This document shows positions 24,838 through 37,284 of a stretch of 60,000 bases of DNA, in pieces (within the stretch, counting starts at the first letter, position 1; each line of letters begins with the position of its first letter). Source of the DNA: Owenia fusiformis. Lineage: Eukaryota > Annelida > Polychaeta > Sabellida > Oweniidae. Under the pieces are notes generated by a model that saw only the letters and a list, made by a program, of their open reading frames with translations, was not told where the DNA came from and searched no databases. Location of the stretch: assembly GCA_903813345.2 (NCBI GenBank), contig CAIIXF020000006.1, positions 17,056,348-17,116,347 on the forward strand. Reading direction: 5' to 3'. Position numbers and translations under genes: made by a program.

Positions 24838-25975
24838 GAACTGACATTTATTCAAGAATAAGCTTGTTACATACATGTAACTAAATAAGACTGAAGATAA
24901 CTGGACATTTAAATGATGGAAAGTATGATGAAAATGGTGACTTTTCAAACGACCCTTGTACATTTATTAAATAGTAAACTTGTTAAATAAGAATAACGAA
25001 TGTACATAACATTGCCCAAGTCGGTCTTTTTTACTTATCTTGATTTCTATTATGACAGCGGTAACAGTTGAAGATCAGATAATTAAAAAATACCCACTTG
25101 GGCAAGTTAATGTTTACAGTAAAATATATATAACTGTAATTTCAAATAATGAAAAGTACAATGTACACTGATAAACATTTATTCAAGAGTAAACTTGTTA
25201 CATAACCAAATGAGACTAACAAGATAACTGTACATTTAAATGATGGATAGTACGATGTACATACTGATATACATTTATTCAAGAGTAAACTTGTTACATA
25301 ACCAAATGAGACTAACAAATATAAAATAAATATAACTGTACATTTAAATGATGGAAAGTACAATGTACATACTGATATACATTTATTCAAGAGTAAACTT
25401 GTTACATAACCAAATGAGACTAACAAATATAAAATAAATATAACTGTACATTTAAATGATGGAAAGTACAATGTACATACTGATATACATTTATTCAAGA
25501 GTTAACTTGTTACATAACCAAATGAGACTAACAAATATAAAATAAATATAACTGTACATTTAAATGATGGAAAGTACAATGTACATACTGATATACATTT
25601 ATTCAAGAGCAAACTTGTTACATAACCAAATAAGACTAACAAATATAAAATAAATATAACTGTACATTTAAATGATGGAAAGTACAATGTATATACTGAT
25701 ATACATTTATTCAAGAGTTAACTTGTTACATAACCAAATGAGACTAACAAATATAAAATAAATATAACTGTACATTTAAATGATGGAAAGTACAATGTAC
25801 ATACTGATATACATTTATTCAAGAGTAAACTTGTTACATAACCAAATGAGACTAACAAGATAACTGTACATTTAAATGATGGATAGTACGATGTACATAC
25901 TGATATACATTTATTCAAGAGCAAACTTGTTACATAACCAAATAAGACTAACAAATATAAAATAAATATAACTGT
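24838..25975. repeat. 108-bp minisatellite with a 96-bp length variant
   Basis: The marker CATTTATTCAAGAG occurs at 25176, 25272, 25380, 25488, 25596, 25704, 25812 and 25908: spacing 96, then 108 six times, then 96. The short variant lacks 12 bases in the AAATATAAAATAAATATAAC segment. Two more diverged units precede at about 24845-25010, and a lone partial copy sits at 26203-26262. The minus-strand open frames at 25142-25954 follow the repeat and are not genes. Confidence 0.9.
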
Positions 25976-26643
25976 ACATTTTCTTTTAATATTTTATGGC
26001 AAGGTAGCCAGTTAAATGATAATGGAAAATTATGAAGCCAGACTTATTTTATGAAACATTCATTATTAAGAAAAGTACATGTATTCATGATTTCAAATAT
26101 AAGAACTGTGAAGGAAATTTATTGTCTTTAAACTAGAGCGGAAAAGCTCTCAGATTGTAAATATTTTGTAATGTACATTTAAATATGTTATTTGGAATAA
26201 AAAAAGAGTTAACTTGATACATAATCAAAGGAGAGTTACAAATATAAAATAAATATACCTTTTTTGGCTCACCCTGTATGATGATTTTGGATGTTTACCC
26301 CTTGTGAAATGTATGTATCTCCCTCAGGCCATGCTGTCCATTGGGAAATACACATATAAACCTCAGGTAACCCTGTATCCAAAACCTCATAGTACATAAC
26401 CCTTCTGTACTCATATATACAGACTTAGACAAGAAAGAAAACACATGCTTCATGCATGTACATGTACTCTACCCTCAAAAACTATAGTTTAGGAAACCTG
26501 ATTCTCATTGGATAGCATGCTAAAACCTTGTGTTTGAAATTTTGTTTTGGTATCTAAAACCATTTTTTCAAATTAATAATAAATATATACTACATACTTT
26601 AACACACTTTTGGAGGGGAGTGTACAATGGTATGTAATTCATT
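25976..26643. other. Non-coding; one diverged copy of the 52.8-kb repeat
   Basis: Positions 26296-26420 contain TATGTATCTCCCTCAGGCC and CCCTGTATCCAAAACCTCAT, a diverged copy of the 264-bp unit found in tandem at 52.8-53.3 kb. No gene is visible. Confidence 0.5.
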
Positions 26644-27466
26644 TACTGTACTCCGGGTAAAGGACGATTCTCGGTTTGGAGAACAGTCTCCTGGGCTAAT
26701 ATTTTTTTCATGAAAAATATAGAAATATTACCCAAATTAAACTATGAATATTCAAAAGAGGACATTTAAATCTACAAGATGTAAAAATATCAAATTGATC
26801 TGGAGCAGGGATAATGCTCAAATAGACCGATTTTAATAAAATACAAGTCTCGATTTGGGGAAAGAAGTCCATCAGTGTACTGCGCTAATATTTTTTGAGA
26901 AAAATCTAGAAATATTACCCAAATTAAATTATAACTATTCAAAAGAGGACATTCAAATCTATATTATGTAAAAAAATCAAATTTGTCCGAAGCAGGGATA
27001 ATGCTCATTTAGATTGATGAACTTCGTTCTCCAAACCGAGAATCGTCCTTTCGACACTATAAAATTTCGCGATTTTTCAAAATTGCAATTTCGCGGATTT
27101 GAGTTGATGACATTTCGCTTAAATAAGTATCTGGCTATTTAAGCTCGTTCAGAATCCGAATAATGTTTGTATTTCCCACGTTTAGGCCATTTATTTGAAT
27201 ATTCTTGAATGGCTTTTTCAACTTCAATTTGTAGGATATCATTAGCGTCAACAGTTCTTGCCTTTGTTGGCCTAATCAGCCAATTCAGAATGTTAGACAT
27301 TTTAGACCTTCTTTGAAATATCGCTCAACAACACGAACGAAACGTTTACACCGAACGAAACATATCAAAAATCCAGGGTCAAATCCACGGAGATTTAAAA
27401 GACAAATTTCGCAACGATAAACAAAGCGAAATTAAATCGCACGCGAACAATACCCGGAATACAGTA
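26644..27466. mobile_element. MITE with ACTGTAYTCCGGGTA ends, carrying a second MITE
   Basis: The left end ACTGTACTCCGGGTA pairs with TACCCGGAATACAGT at the right end (one mismatch). The right half contains AATTTCGCGATTTTT and AACGAAACGTTTAC motifs. A second element occupies 26659-27050, so the outer element is interrupted immediately after its left terminus. Confidence 0.6.
26659..27050. mobile_element. Nested MITE with two internal direct repeats
   Basis: Termini AAGGACGATTCTCGGTTTGG and the inverse CCAAACCGAGAATCGTCCTT are perfect over at least 20 bases. Inside are two direct copies of a unit of about 185 bases containing TAGAAATATTACCCAAATTA and GCAGGGATAATGCTCA. Confidence 0.75.
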
Positions 27467-30350
27467 TGTTAATGTACTCATTCAAATTCATTCATTCTAG
27501 AATAATTTTCATGTGCAGTTGAAGTCCATCAGTCAGCATACGATTCCTTTTATGTACAGGTTCAAAGAATTTATCAATCCTCTGTCAGTGATTAATTTGA
27601 ATTTTCCAGTTTTCAAAAAATTGTTTTGATTCACCAGTTTCTTCATAGAATCTATTTAGTCTTTGAAACCATACCATTGTGACCAGACCATGCCTACAAT
27701 GAACCTTTCTGTGTTATTATCTTCTCCGAGCTAACAGATTTGACCACTTCTGAAAATATAAGGTGTACAAATTACACATACATATACATTATGGGAATGA
27801 AAACACCTAGTTAAGTATTTTGGTTATTGCAAAAATTCAAAACAGTTATATTTTGGATTATGAATATTTTCTAACAAAGAAGACATGCATATCTTATAAA
27901 TGCATTCCTTATCTCCTAGAAATATATATATGATGATAATTAAGCCAAACAGATTTGGTGATATTGAAGGTGCAATCAACCCATCAACATACTTTTTAAT
28001 GACAGTGACATACTTTGTTTTGAACAAACATGCAATGCTTTTTCAAAATATTTATGCAATACTATTCAAATTTGAATACAACAATGCTACTTAGGTTTTG
28101 TGTTCCTGTTTTTTTTAAGGCACTAAAAATGTCATTCAAAAATTTCGGGTTGGGATCATGTACAATTTTGTACATGAAGTTATTAATAAACATTTTTCTT
28201 TATAATTTATTGCGCCTTTGAATAGAGCCAATAAAAAGATCTAAAAAGTAAGCCAAAATGGACGCTTGTAAAGGTTTGAATTTTAAAAATATTCATTCAT
28301 GATTTGTTGATAAGACAGTTTGGGTTTACATATTATGTATTTTGGTATAAAATGTTTTTCATATGAAAACATGTATCTTGATAATTGTAATGAGTAATTG
28401 AAGGGATTATATATTCTACATATTTTCCATCTCTGATGATTAGGTGTTTTAGGTGTGTATGATATCTATTCCACCATAATATGTTCATATCCACTAATTT
28501 TTTTTCACCAATTTCATCTGATAATAATCAGGAAATTTCTGTAAATGTTTGGTAGACCATAGAAAAACAAAATTTGACAAACATTTTGGAAGCTCACATT
28601 TAAGTATAGATGATCAATCTTTTCCATTATTCAGCTGAAATATTTTGTTTAATAGTAGAGAAAATCATAATTTCGTGAGTCCCCTTTTCAAGTCAATATT
28701 AAAATTTTATGGCATCCATTTGTAAAGTTATGGCACTACTTTCAATATTTTAATAACATAAAAATTTTAACATTGATATCAGGTGTACTGTACATTGTAA
28801 ACTACAAAATGAGGAATTTGTTACCTTGATGCTGTAAATCTCTGTACAGATGCATACAAATTATATTCAAATAATTAGAATTGAATTGTTTGTTAGCATT
28901 TCTCACTGTTACTTAAACTTTCTCCTGAAAAGTTACTTGTTTGATTTTCAATATAAATGATCTACACTGTACACTGTATAATAACAATACAATAAAATAA
29001 CATAGCACCATCGTTTTGAATCCATGATTGATAAAAACAGACAATTAAAAATTGTATGTTTAATTCTGCAAAATGCAAGAATTTTCAAGAGGTTCTTGTG
29101 TTGTACATGAGTTTGTCATAAAGAATAGCTAAAATGTACTCACGTGTATACGTATAATGGTGTTTATAATTGTAGTTGTATCCTCTTTTACAACATTTTC
29201 TCCACCTGAAAATAACAAATATTAAATATGTTTCTGTGTAAATTCACCACTCTGGTAATATTTCTAATAACTCAAGTTCATTTACTTCAGAGAATAATGA
29301 TTTTTTTTCTATTGACTATTGAATGGGGAAACATCACAATAAATGAATGAACTTGGGTTATTAAATTATGTTAACTACATGTACAGCTTATACAGAACTA
29401 TTTTCATTATTGACATTTAATAAAAACATATATTATTTGGGGATTATATCATACAGATTACTTTTTATCAGTCAATATCATAGGTGTCACTTTAACTACA
29501 TGTATTACTCACCTAGGGGGCGATTCCCAGATTCCAGGTTGTTTCTGATGTCTAACTAAACTAGAAATTCTTCAAACTCCTTTAACCACTAACCCCCTCC
29601 CATTTAGAACAATACCAAGCCAAAGGCAAATCACTGCAACCTAAGAGACAACAGAGGAGTACCACCAGATAGACTTGAAATCCAGTAAACATGAACTACA
29701 GTGTTCAGACAATGATAGAAACATATCATAGTAGAAATAAGCATATAAAAACATTCCAAAGTAGAAAATTAGAATTCATGAATATAACCTCTGACCTTAT
29801 AGTCTTCAATGAGATGGACACTTGGATTAGCATAATGATACAAATTGAACTTTTCATGAACTCTTGAATCATTCATACCTTTGTAAATTGTTAGAATAAG
29901 AAAATCTAAACTTATATTTTAAAAGTTAAATTCTCAACCTATAAAACTTCAAAAAATAAAGATAAGAAGGTATGAAATATCATGAACTCTTAAACCTTAA
30001 CATATTATATAATCATCTGGAGTCTACAGCCCTATGAGCTATAGCCATCACTTGTAAGTTTAAAAAAAACTAGAAGCCAATATAGCAGCATGTGAAATAA
30101 GAATATATAATTGAGTTTGTAGATCATCATACATAGACCTATAGATCATTACAGAACACTGATGAGATTGAGTAAGCCTGCACTGGTTAAGAACTAACAC
30201 TTTTCGGCTAAATTTTGTTAATAAGACATATTATTTTTTGTAACTTTTGAAGTAGATTTCGAAATTATAAATAAAACTTCAGAGTCTTAGGAAATTGACT
30301 TGTTTGTCATTTCTTACAAAATCGGATAACTGAACATTTTATTGGACTCA
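27467..30350. other. Non-coding stretch
   Basis: AT-rich, without a supported gene, RNA gene or tandem array. Open frames at 27824-28221 and 29368-29559 are hydrophobic, short and unrecognised. Confidence 0.5.
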
Positions 30351-30713
30351 CCCAAGGGGTCCAACACTGTTGGCAGTCTGGTGAGATTTTATGGACTTTA
30401 AAATGACTGGACTTTATCACACTACCAAATTGAACTAGAGGAGAACTTTGAACATGAATCGACCTCGAATATGCAAACATTGTCTAAAACTGAACTTTTG
30501 GCACAATTCGCCAGAATGAAACAAGATGGAAAAACTTGAGGCACATAGTTCTGCGACTCAGGACAAAATTTGGCGGTGCAGGCACTTAGATCAAAACAGC
30601 CAGCAGGACAACTGAATTTAGGGACCCAGAGTGATGACCCAGAGTGAGGACACAAATTGGCAGGAAGTACTCTCAAATGTTTCAATAGAGACTCACGGAA
30701 AGTCAAAGTACAA

Positions 30714-31300
30714 TATTCCGTTACCAAGGCTCATGACATACGATGGCAAAACATCCTGGGAAGCATTTATTACTGACTTTCGTAATCTCAGTACAACTTG
30801 TAACTGAGATGAACCAGAGACTATTTTGCATCAAGAAATGTCTTTGTGGCGATGCCCAAGCATATGCTTTTACCCCACAATGGAAAAATCATTGGAACAT
30901 CAATTGGAGTGACATACATGTACCCTAAATTCATATTTGGGGGAACTGGAAAAATACAAGTTCTCAACTCAGGAAAGCATCCAAGAGTATACCTCCAAGA
31001 TTGTAAAGCTGATATCTGGGGCATATTCATTGGCCGATAACCAACAAGGGACAGCATTGGTTTACGATACTTTCTCAAGGACCTACCTGATCAAAACAGC
31101 AGTTGCAGTAGGGATGAAGAGTCCATCAAACTGTGATGAAGCGTGTGAAGCGTATCTTACACATAACAGTCTAAAAGTGGAGATGGGACAAAAAAGCAGG
31201 AACAAAGTGGATGTACAGTGCTGCACTTGCCATAAATTTGGGCATTATGCTCATGAGTGATTGTACAAAAGTACGAAAAAAACAGCTCCTCAAACCAGGA
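30714..31300 (+). pseudogene. Retrotransposon gag remnant (Ty3/gypsy-like)
   Basis: A decayed gag reading in two main open pieces. The first, about 30714-30805, reads like the start of gag core (MTYDGKTSWEAFITDF) and ends in a stop. The second, 30937-31260, gives GELEKYKFSTQESIQEY and finishes in a zinc knuckle, CCTCHKFGHYAHE, where the final Cys is replaced by TGA. Gag binds genomic RNA and forms the particle. Upstream at about 30365-30395, GTTGGCAGTCTGGTGAGATT resembles the sequence just after a 5' LTR in gypsy elements, but no LTR copy was found. It may or may not belong to the pol fragment at 36.8 kb. Confidence 0.65.
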
Positions 31301-31339
31301 TGATAAAACCAGCGAATCGGAAAACTACAGCAGACTGTA

Positions 31340-31870
31340 GAAAATTGACTAAAATGAAATCTTCTCTTATTAAATCTAAATTAGCTCTAACAATGAAGGC
31401 AGCCGCAAAGTTAACATGGGGCCAAATGAAACTAATTATGAGGCACTTGAAAAGTGCAAATGTAAATATGGAAAGCTATAATGAACAACAAGGGGAAAAG
31501 AGGAGACTACTACAAAAAATGAGGCTAAAGGCAGAATTAAAACATTTTGCACAAAGAGATACTACATCACCTGGAAGCAGGAAGAGTACTGTTTATAAAA
31601 AACCTTCTTATAAAAATGGCATACTTATCAAATCTTCCTATGCATATAACAGATCTTTTGAAAAGAATGGAACAAAATAAGATGCTGTTATTAGATCATC
31701 CTGTAATACCTAAGGAGGAGATCTGGCTGAAGATAGCAGGAGATAAGGGAGGTGGGAGCACAAAAGTCAGTTTTCAAGTCTTCATCACATCTAACCCAAA
31801 TGCGACAACCAATACCCTTGTTTTTGCAATGTTTTGTGCTAGTGACACTCTGGAAAATCAACTCTCTTAC
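31340..31870 (+). pseudogene. Decayed RAG1-like (N-RAG/Chapaev-type) transposase, front of core
   Basis: Two overlapping frames (shift near 31600) match the intact transposase at 54-57 kb. KLTWGQMKLIMRHLKSANV corresponds to RLSWYQMKVIKRYLKNVGV there, and EEIWLKIAGDKGGGSTKVSF to DEIHVKIGGDHGGSSFKMSY. The first catalytic Asp is retained at 31742-31744. The N-terminal zinc region is missing. The similarity stops where a CACTG element begins at 31871. The C-terminal remnant at 42.38 kb is probably from the same old insertion, but about 250 residues between them are absent, so this is inference. Confidence 0.8.
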
Positions 31871-34800
31871 CACTGCGTCAAATGTGAAATTCCAAGCAAT
31901 TTCTAGACGTGCAAAGATAGTCTAGGAACTCTGCGTATCTAGAGATTCCAAGACGTGTCAAGAGGTGCAAAGACCTCGCGTGTAAAGAGCGTGTCAAGAG
32001 TTTTGATATCTCTTTGCACAGCCTTATCAAAACAAACAGTATAATTAGACTGGCCACATGTTGTTATGCCCTATAGTCGCGCTTAATTATACTTTACTAG
32101 GATTGGAATATAACAATCATTTTAATTTCGTGTTAATAATAATTTGTGTTTTTTAAATCATTATCAAAATAAAATTAATTTAAAAGTATGCGTGTGCGTG
32201 TAAGTATAGGCAATAGCTTAGTCGGAATGAGTAGATGTGTGCAGATGGAGATCGCCTATGTATTTTGCTAAATCTGACATTTTTACAGGATCATGTTAAA
32301 GATCAAATGAAAACACGAAATGTGTTTTTCTTAGGTTTATCTACCCTGATTTCGAGTGATTTTAACTTGGACGCATATTCCTAGATATTAAAACAGTTTG
32401 AATAATTAACAAAGTCCACTTTGAACCGTGTCAATCAAATTATCAATTGTCAAATATGTAGATAGCACATGCAGGCCCGAATACAGGGGGGATAGATTGG
32501 TTCTAGCGACCCCCCCCCCTCCGTGACCAAAATTGCATTTTTTACCCCATACTGAGCACCTTTTAAATTATTTTGCTCATTTTTGAACTAACATTGCCAA
32601 AAGTAAACTCCCCCTGGAATTTCTTAAAAAAGTAACCCACCCCTTGGCAAATCCTGCCTATGGGTCTGAAACGCCTGAAACATGCTCTGATATAATGAGG
32701 CATATTCTGTGATCTGAGCATATCAGATGGGAAGAGTTATGAATGTCAATAAGTGTGATTGTTATCATGTAATCATCTACCTTAATGTCAATACATTACA
32801 TAATGTAGTAAGGCATTGTACATGTATTTAACAACAGGCACATCCTTCTTCAAAGGACTTCATTTATACTTGTAAAATACCCTTCCAGCGAGGATGATTT
32901 GATCAAAGGGATTGTAATTTTCCCCAATTCGCTTATCTATGTTACAATCTGTATACTTGTTATATTGTGAGCGGTATGTGTTGATAAACCAAAAAGATAT
33001 GTTTTTTGGATATCAACATTTAGAAAAAAGTGTAAGATACCATTCTATATATTTTCTTAGTGTTTAGCATAGGTAAGAATGGGGGATGGGCTGGCGGGGG
33101 TCCGTCTTTGAATAATTCCAAGGGGTTCATATATTATCACAATTTTGCTACAAAATCACTTGGAAAGTGCATGATTTGAAAGATTATTTGGCCAAGGCGT
33201 CCGCTATTAACATGAGTATGAATTTTATAAAAAAAATTACTTGAATCAAAATCGAAGAATTCCTTGCCCCGTGTGTTCACCATTCACCCCGGGGGTTCAC
33301 ACTCGGCTCAGGTGGGGTACCTTTTTTACATTTGGTATGTCAAGCCAATGGACCCACATTTTAAGACAGATTTTTCCATTTTCTGGTATAAGAGTCGGTG
33401 TGGAAAATATGTTACCCCTCAATTGTGGTACGGCATTGGTCCCGGGGCATTGGTCTAGTTGTTACATATATCCTTCATTTGAGGTTGTTTACTCAAAGAT
33501 CTGCCTTCTTCTCGGGGCATTCGATATTTCGAATGGCCTTGGTCTTATATTCTGGATATTTGGTACCCGGGGGTATGGCATTGGTTCTAAATTTGGATGT
33601 TTGACATGGCATTGGTCTTGTGTTTGGACATTTGATATGGCTTTTTGGGGTTTATTTTAGTTTGTATGAGAACACATTTAATGCCACCCCCCCCCCCCCC
33701 AAATTACAAATCTACATCTATTCTCTCTATCCCAAAGGTGGATCGGAAGCATGAAAAACAGATGCAGACTCGGGACAGTTGCGAGGGGGCTATAATGGAG
33801 AAATTCGTTTTGATTTTGAGTCTAACTGAAATATTTTGTCACAAATATTAATTAAATACGCAAATAGCCTGTTTTATTAAATGAGACTAGGGCAAAAAAT
33901 CTATTCATTAAATCTAAAGCCTAGACGATATCTTCTGTAATCAAGGTGGTTTTGGTACACTTCCGCAATTATAAAAACAAAAACATAGACTAAGTTATTA
34001 ATCTTTTGTTATCATATCAGATTAAGTCAGTTTTGTCTCCGATTGTTATGCAGGTGTGTGTATCGACTCCAGTGAACAACATTAAGTGAATCAATCCTTG
34101 AAATTCCCAAATTCATTCCAAATTCTGGCCGTTAACCCCCCCCCCCCCCCTCCCCCATGTCTCTTAATTACATTTATTTTGCAAATGATATATAAATTAT
34201 AGATTAAAATATTTCATTTTTGAATTGCACAAAGGGCAACATGTGAAGATAAAACCGCGACCCTAAAGCTACTTGCGAAACAAAGTGGTTTATGGTCCCC
34301 AATATCATTATTATATTAATACCAATACAATGTACCTCTATGAATATCATAAATTCACTCCTTTTTAATATCAATAGTCAAACAAATTAAGTAGTATGCT
34401 ACAGTTGGTTATCAATCGGAGTTCACGACCTATTGATTACTCTTTAATACAAAATTTAACCATTTTAGAATGGGTAACTCACACCCCCCCCCCCCCCCCG
34501 TCCATGTCCATGAAGTGCGTAGACTGACATAATAGTGCCATTTATTAATTAAACATCACTGATTTATGTTGAGACATTCAGTGCGATTATTTCATTTCTT
34601 TGTTCAAAAAGTTAAAGCACCAATTAAATACATATTTTTATCACGCAAAAGGGGCAGAATACTTGACCTTGTATCAATTCATATCCCGATAATTCTTTAC
34701 AAGGGAATGTTTCTTATTAAAACATAAGCAGCGCCTAGGCGTCGATTGAGGGGGGGGGGGTCAATCCGGTGTTCTCAGGCTATGTACAGCCAAGTATCCT

Positions 34801-35675
34801 GTTTATGTAAAAACCCTACTCGTCCTACGTTCCCGAATCACAATCAGACAATTAATTAGTATATTTGCTGTGTCTAGCAATTGATCATAGAATTAGATGT
34901 TGCGAAAACTATGGGAACTTGTACCTATCTGTTTATGGATAGGCTGGGAAAGAACAGCAGAGAGAATGGTACATTCGATTGAATATGCTTGTTTTGCCCA
35001 ATTGTGTATTAAAATGCCCCTCATTTATCATATGTATGGTCACAAGTTAAGTCGGCGATAATTTGTATTGACTTAACTTGAAACAAATTACTCCGAAATC
35101 CAAATACTCATCGAAAAGTAAGTTTATCTTTATATTAAGCTAATACAAAATAAATATATAAATAGGCCTGATGTATCAGTGTTTTCAAAGTTTATTGCAC
35201 GTTTTATCCTTGAAACACCTTTCTTTTTCTTATCATGATATGTATTTCCTTCACTTAGGATCAATGCGTCGATTAGCATTGCCTGTAACTGATTTATATT
35301 TTCAAAAGGCGGCATGAAATTGCCAAAATGTTTAAATAAGTCAATGTGTCAGCGTACATACAAAATAGTCTGTTTAATATTTGCTACATGTACTTGTTCC
35401 AAACAGTCTGCGAAAGAATGATTAAAAATATATCAATTAAAAGTATCAGAGAAAATACTTGCAATCGTTAAAATACTGTATGTATTGCTATTGGTAATTA
35501 GGTTAGTTGTTTACACATAATTATGTTGTTCAGTGTGCCAAGAGCGTGTCAAGAGGTGTAGAGTTGAATTCATCGCGTGTCAAGAGGTGTAAATAATTGG
35601 CACGTCTAGAAACCCGGCGTGTAAAGACCAGTTTCTAGACGTGTCAAGAGTTGGAATCCCATATTTCACGCAGTG
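31871..35675. mobile_element. Non-autonomous CACTA/EnSpm-like element, 3.8 kb, TAC target duplication
   Basis: Termini begin CACTGCGT and end ACGCAGTG; the inverted ends match at 21 of 25 bases. TAC lies directly outside on both sides (31868-31870 and 35676-35678). CACTG ends plus a 3-bp duplication fit the CACTA/EnSpm group; Chapaev3 is the alternative. Subterminal direct repeats of CGTGTCAAGAGGTG (31954, 31990 partial, 35545, 35576) and TCTAGACGTG occur at both ends, as in CACTA elements that bind transposase there. The interior carries no transposase. It has several homopolymer C tracts (about 32508, 33686, 34136, 34483) and a G tract at 34750. Open frames at 33241-33660 and 33645-33851 have no domain. 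It must have moved with enzymes from elsewhere. Confidence 0.85.
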
Positions 35676-35679
35676 TACA

Positions 35680-36778
35680 GTCCTGTTTTTTGGACATCCT
35701 GAACCAATGAAATCAAGATCCTCTCTTGATCTAAGGGCACTCATAAATGTGCAGGGTGAGCAGGGTTACATCTATATTCACAACTTCATGGATCAAGTAA
35801 CAAATAGAGAGTGATGAAGTTGATATCCAATGATTCCAAGAAGGAGAAGAAGCAATCCAAACTTCTATTTTCGGACCATCAAACACCATTATATAATACC
35901 ACAGACATGGATAACTATGAGAATGCAAATTCCAATGGTGCATGGTGCAGAGACAGGATATCGTTTCAAGATCAATGTCAGAAATGGAAGGTCTTGGTAA
36001 GTTTCCTAATGAGTGTTGAGTATTGTATTTCACAACACCAAAGCACAAGAGAACTCATGAGGTCAATATAACTTGATATAACACATTCTATTACACTGTA
36101 CAGAAACATTGATGAGATAAAAAGGGCGAATAAGCTCATTTTTCTAGAAAAAATCATATTACTTTTTTACATACTGTAAATACATAACCATATTTTGAAA
36201 TAATTATCTTAATGTCACATTCTAATTTCAAAAACAATAACTATGCATGGCTCTTGAAGCAAGGTCCTCCTCGACAAGATTCTGGCGATCGATGATGATA
36301 ATTGCAAAGAGTTTGTCTGTGTAGGCAGAACCGTATGATACGAAGAAGGCAGGAGTGATTACTGGATCTTCAGCGATCAGGTTTATTTTTCATCACAAAC
36401 TGTTCATATCATTGTTTGTGTTCAATTTGATCAAACATTCCAATATCTATGTTATCAAAAATTCGCTTTCTAATTAATTGAAAAAAACATTGTTGGTATT
36501 CATTATATTCATTCCCAAAAGTTATCATTGTTAGTTTTTCAATGAATGTGAACCAAAACAGCTATTTTTCCACTATGTACATACCATTTAGTCATTGTCC
36601 ATAAAAAGTATGATTGTAAAAGTACTTCATTAAGTCTGTGTCTCAGATTGGAGCATGAATATGAGTACTCTAAAATTTAAAACAATGTTTTTAAATTTTG
36701 AAGGTAATCCTTGATAAAGAAGGTCGAGAGATCACAGAAGTGGACAGGAAACATTACCTGAAAGGAGGGTACGGCTGA
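35680..36778 (+). pseudogene. Unidentified broken multi-exon coding remnant
   Basis: Four successive stretches look coding. Piece 1, 35680-35814, includes FFGHPEPMKSRSSLDLRAL. Piece 2, about 35823-35996, includes SNDSKKEKKQSKLLF and runs to a good donor, TTG/GTAAGT. Piece 3, 36264-36380, includes ILAIDDDNCKEFVCVGRT and SDYWIFSDQ with one TGA, and is bounded by AAG before and CAG/GT after. Piece 4, 36704-36778, has an acceptor-like TTTTGAAG, then VILDKEGREITEVD, ending in a TGA. Pieces 2-4 are all compatible with phase-0 splicing. I do not recognise the family. It may be a host gene fragment or an accessory gene of one of the mobile elements. A frame change lies between pieces 1 and 2. Confidence 0.45.
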
Positions 36779-36795
36779 TAAGAATAACAACGCCA

Positions 36796-37284
36796 ATGAG
36801 TACGATTGGAGACCAAAGCCAGTACCTAGTCGGAGCACGTACCTACACGGCAACAGGTGCCCTCACTGATGCTTCTGCTTGTCAGGTTGGTGCTGTACTT
36901 CAACAGGAAGTTGATGGTGAGGTCAAGGTCCTTAGTCATTATAGTAAGTCTCTGAGTAAAACAGAAAGAAACTATTGTGTCACCAGACTTGAACTTTTAG
37001 CAATTGTCAGAGCTGTGAAGGTCTTTCATCATTATCTTTATGGCAGTCACTTTAGGGTTCGAACTGATCATGGAGCTTTGACTTGGTTGATGCGTTTCAA
37101 AGAACCAGAGGGCCAATTGGCTAGTTTGATGGAAAGGTTAGGGCAGTATGACTTCAAAATAGAACATCGGGCTGGCACTAAACACTTGAATGCAGATGGT
37201 TTATCTAGGAGGCCTTGTGAAGACTGTTCTTACTGTGAAAGACAGGAAAACTTGGGTAGAGTCTCTAAGCAGGTTAATGAATGA
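36796..37284 (+). pseudogene. Ty3/gypsy reverse transcriptase C-terminus / RNase H
   Basis: Encodes the RNase H domain of a Ty3/gypsy Pol. The acidic residues are visible: Asp in LTDASACQVGAVL (codon at 36868), Glu in RLELLAIV (36991), Asp in RTDHGALTWL and Asp in LNADGLSRRP. RNase H removes the RNA strand during reverse transcription. The polymerase palm with its YxDD box is missing upstream, so the element is 5'-truncated or replaced. The frame ends at a TGA at 37282, just after a Cys-rich linker (PCEDCSYCERQ). Confidence 0.9.

Noticed and set aside
25142-25954. Minus-strand repetitive proteins (NKCISVCTLYFPSFKC type)
   Set aside because: They arise from the 108-bp minisatellite, whose unit length is a multiple of three.
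30100-30400. 5' LTR of the gypsy remnant
   Set aside because: A post-LTR-like sequence is present, but the preceding bases do not match the putative 3' LTR at 39410.
33241-33660. 139-residue frame inside the CACTA-like element
   Set aside because: No domain, aromatic-rich and repetitive (GGCATTGGT words); not a transposase.
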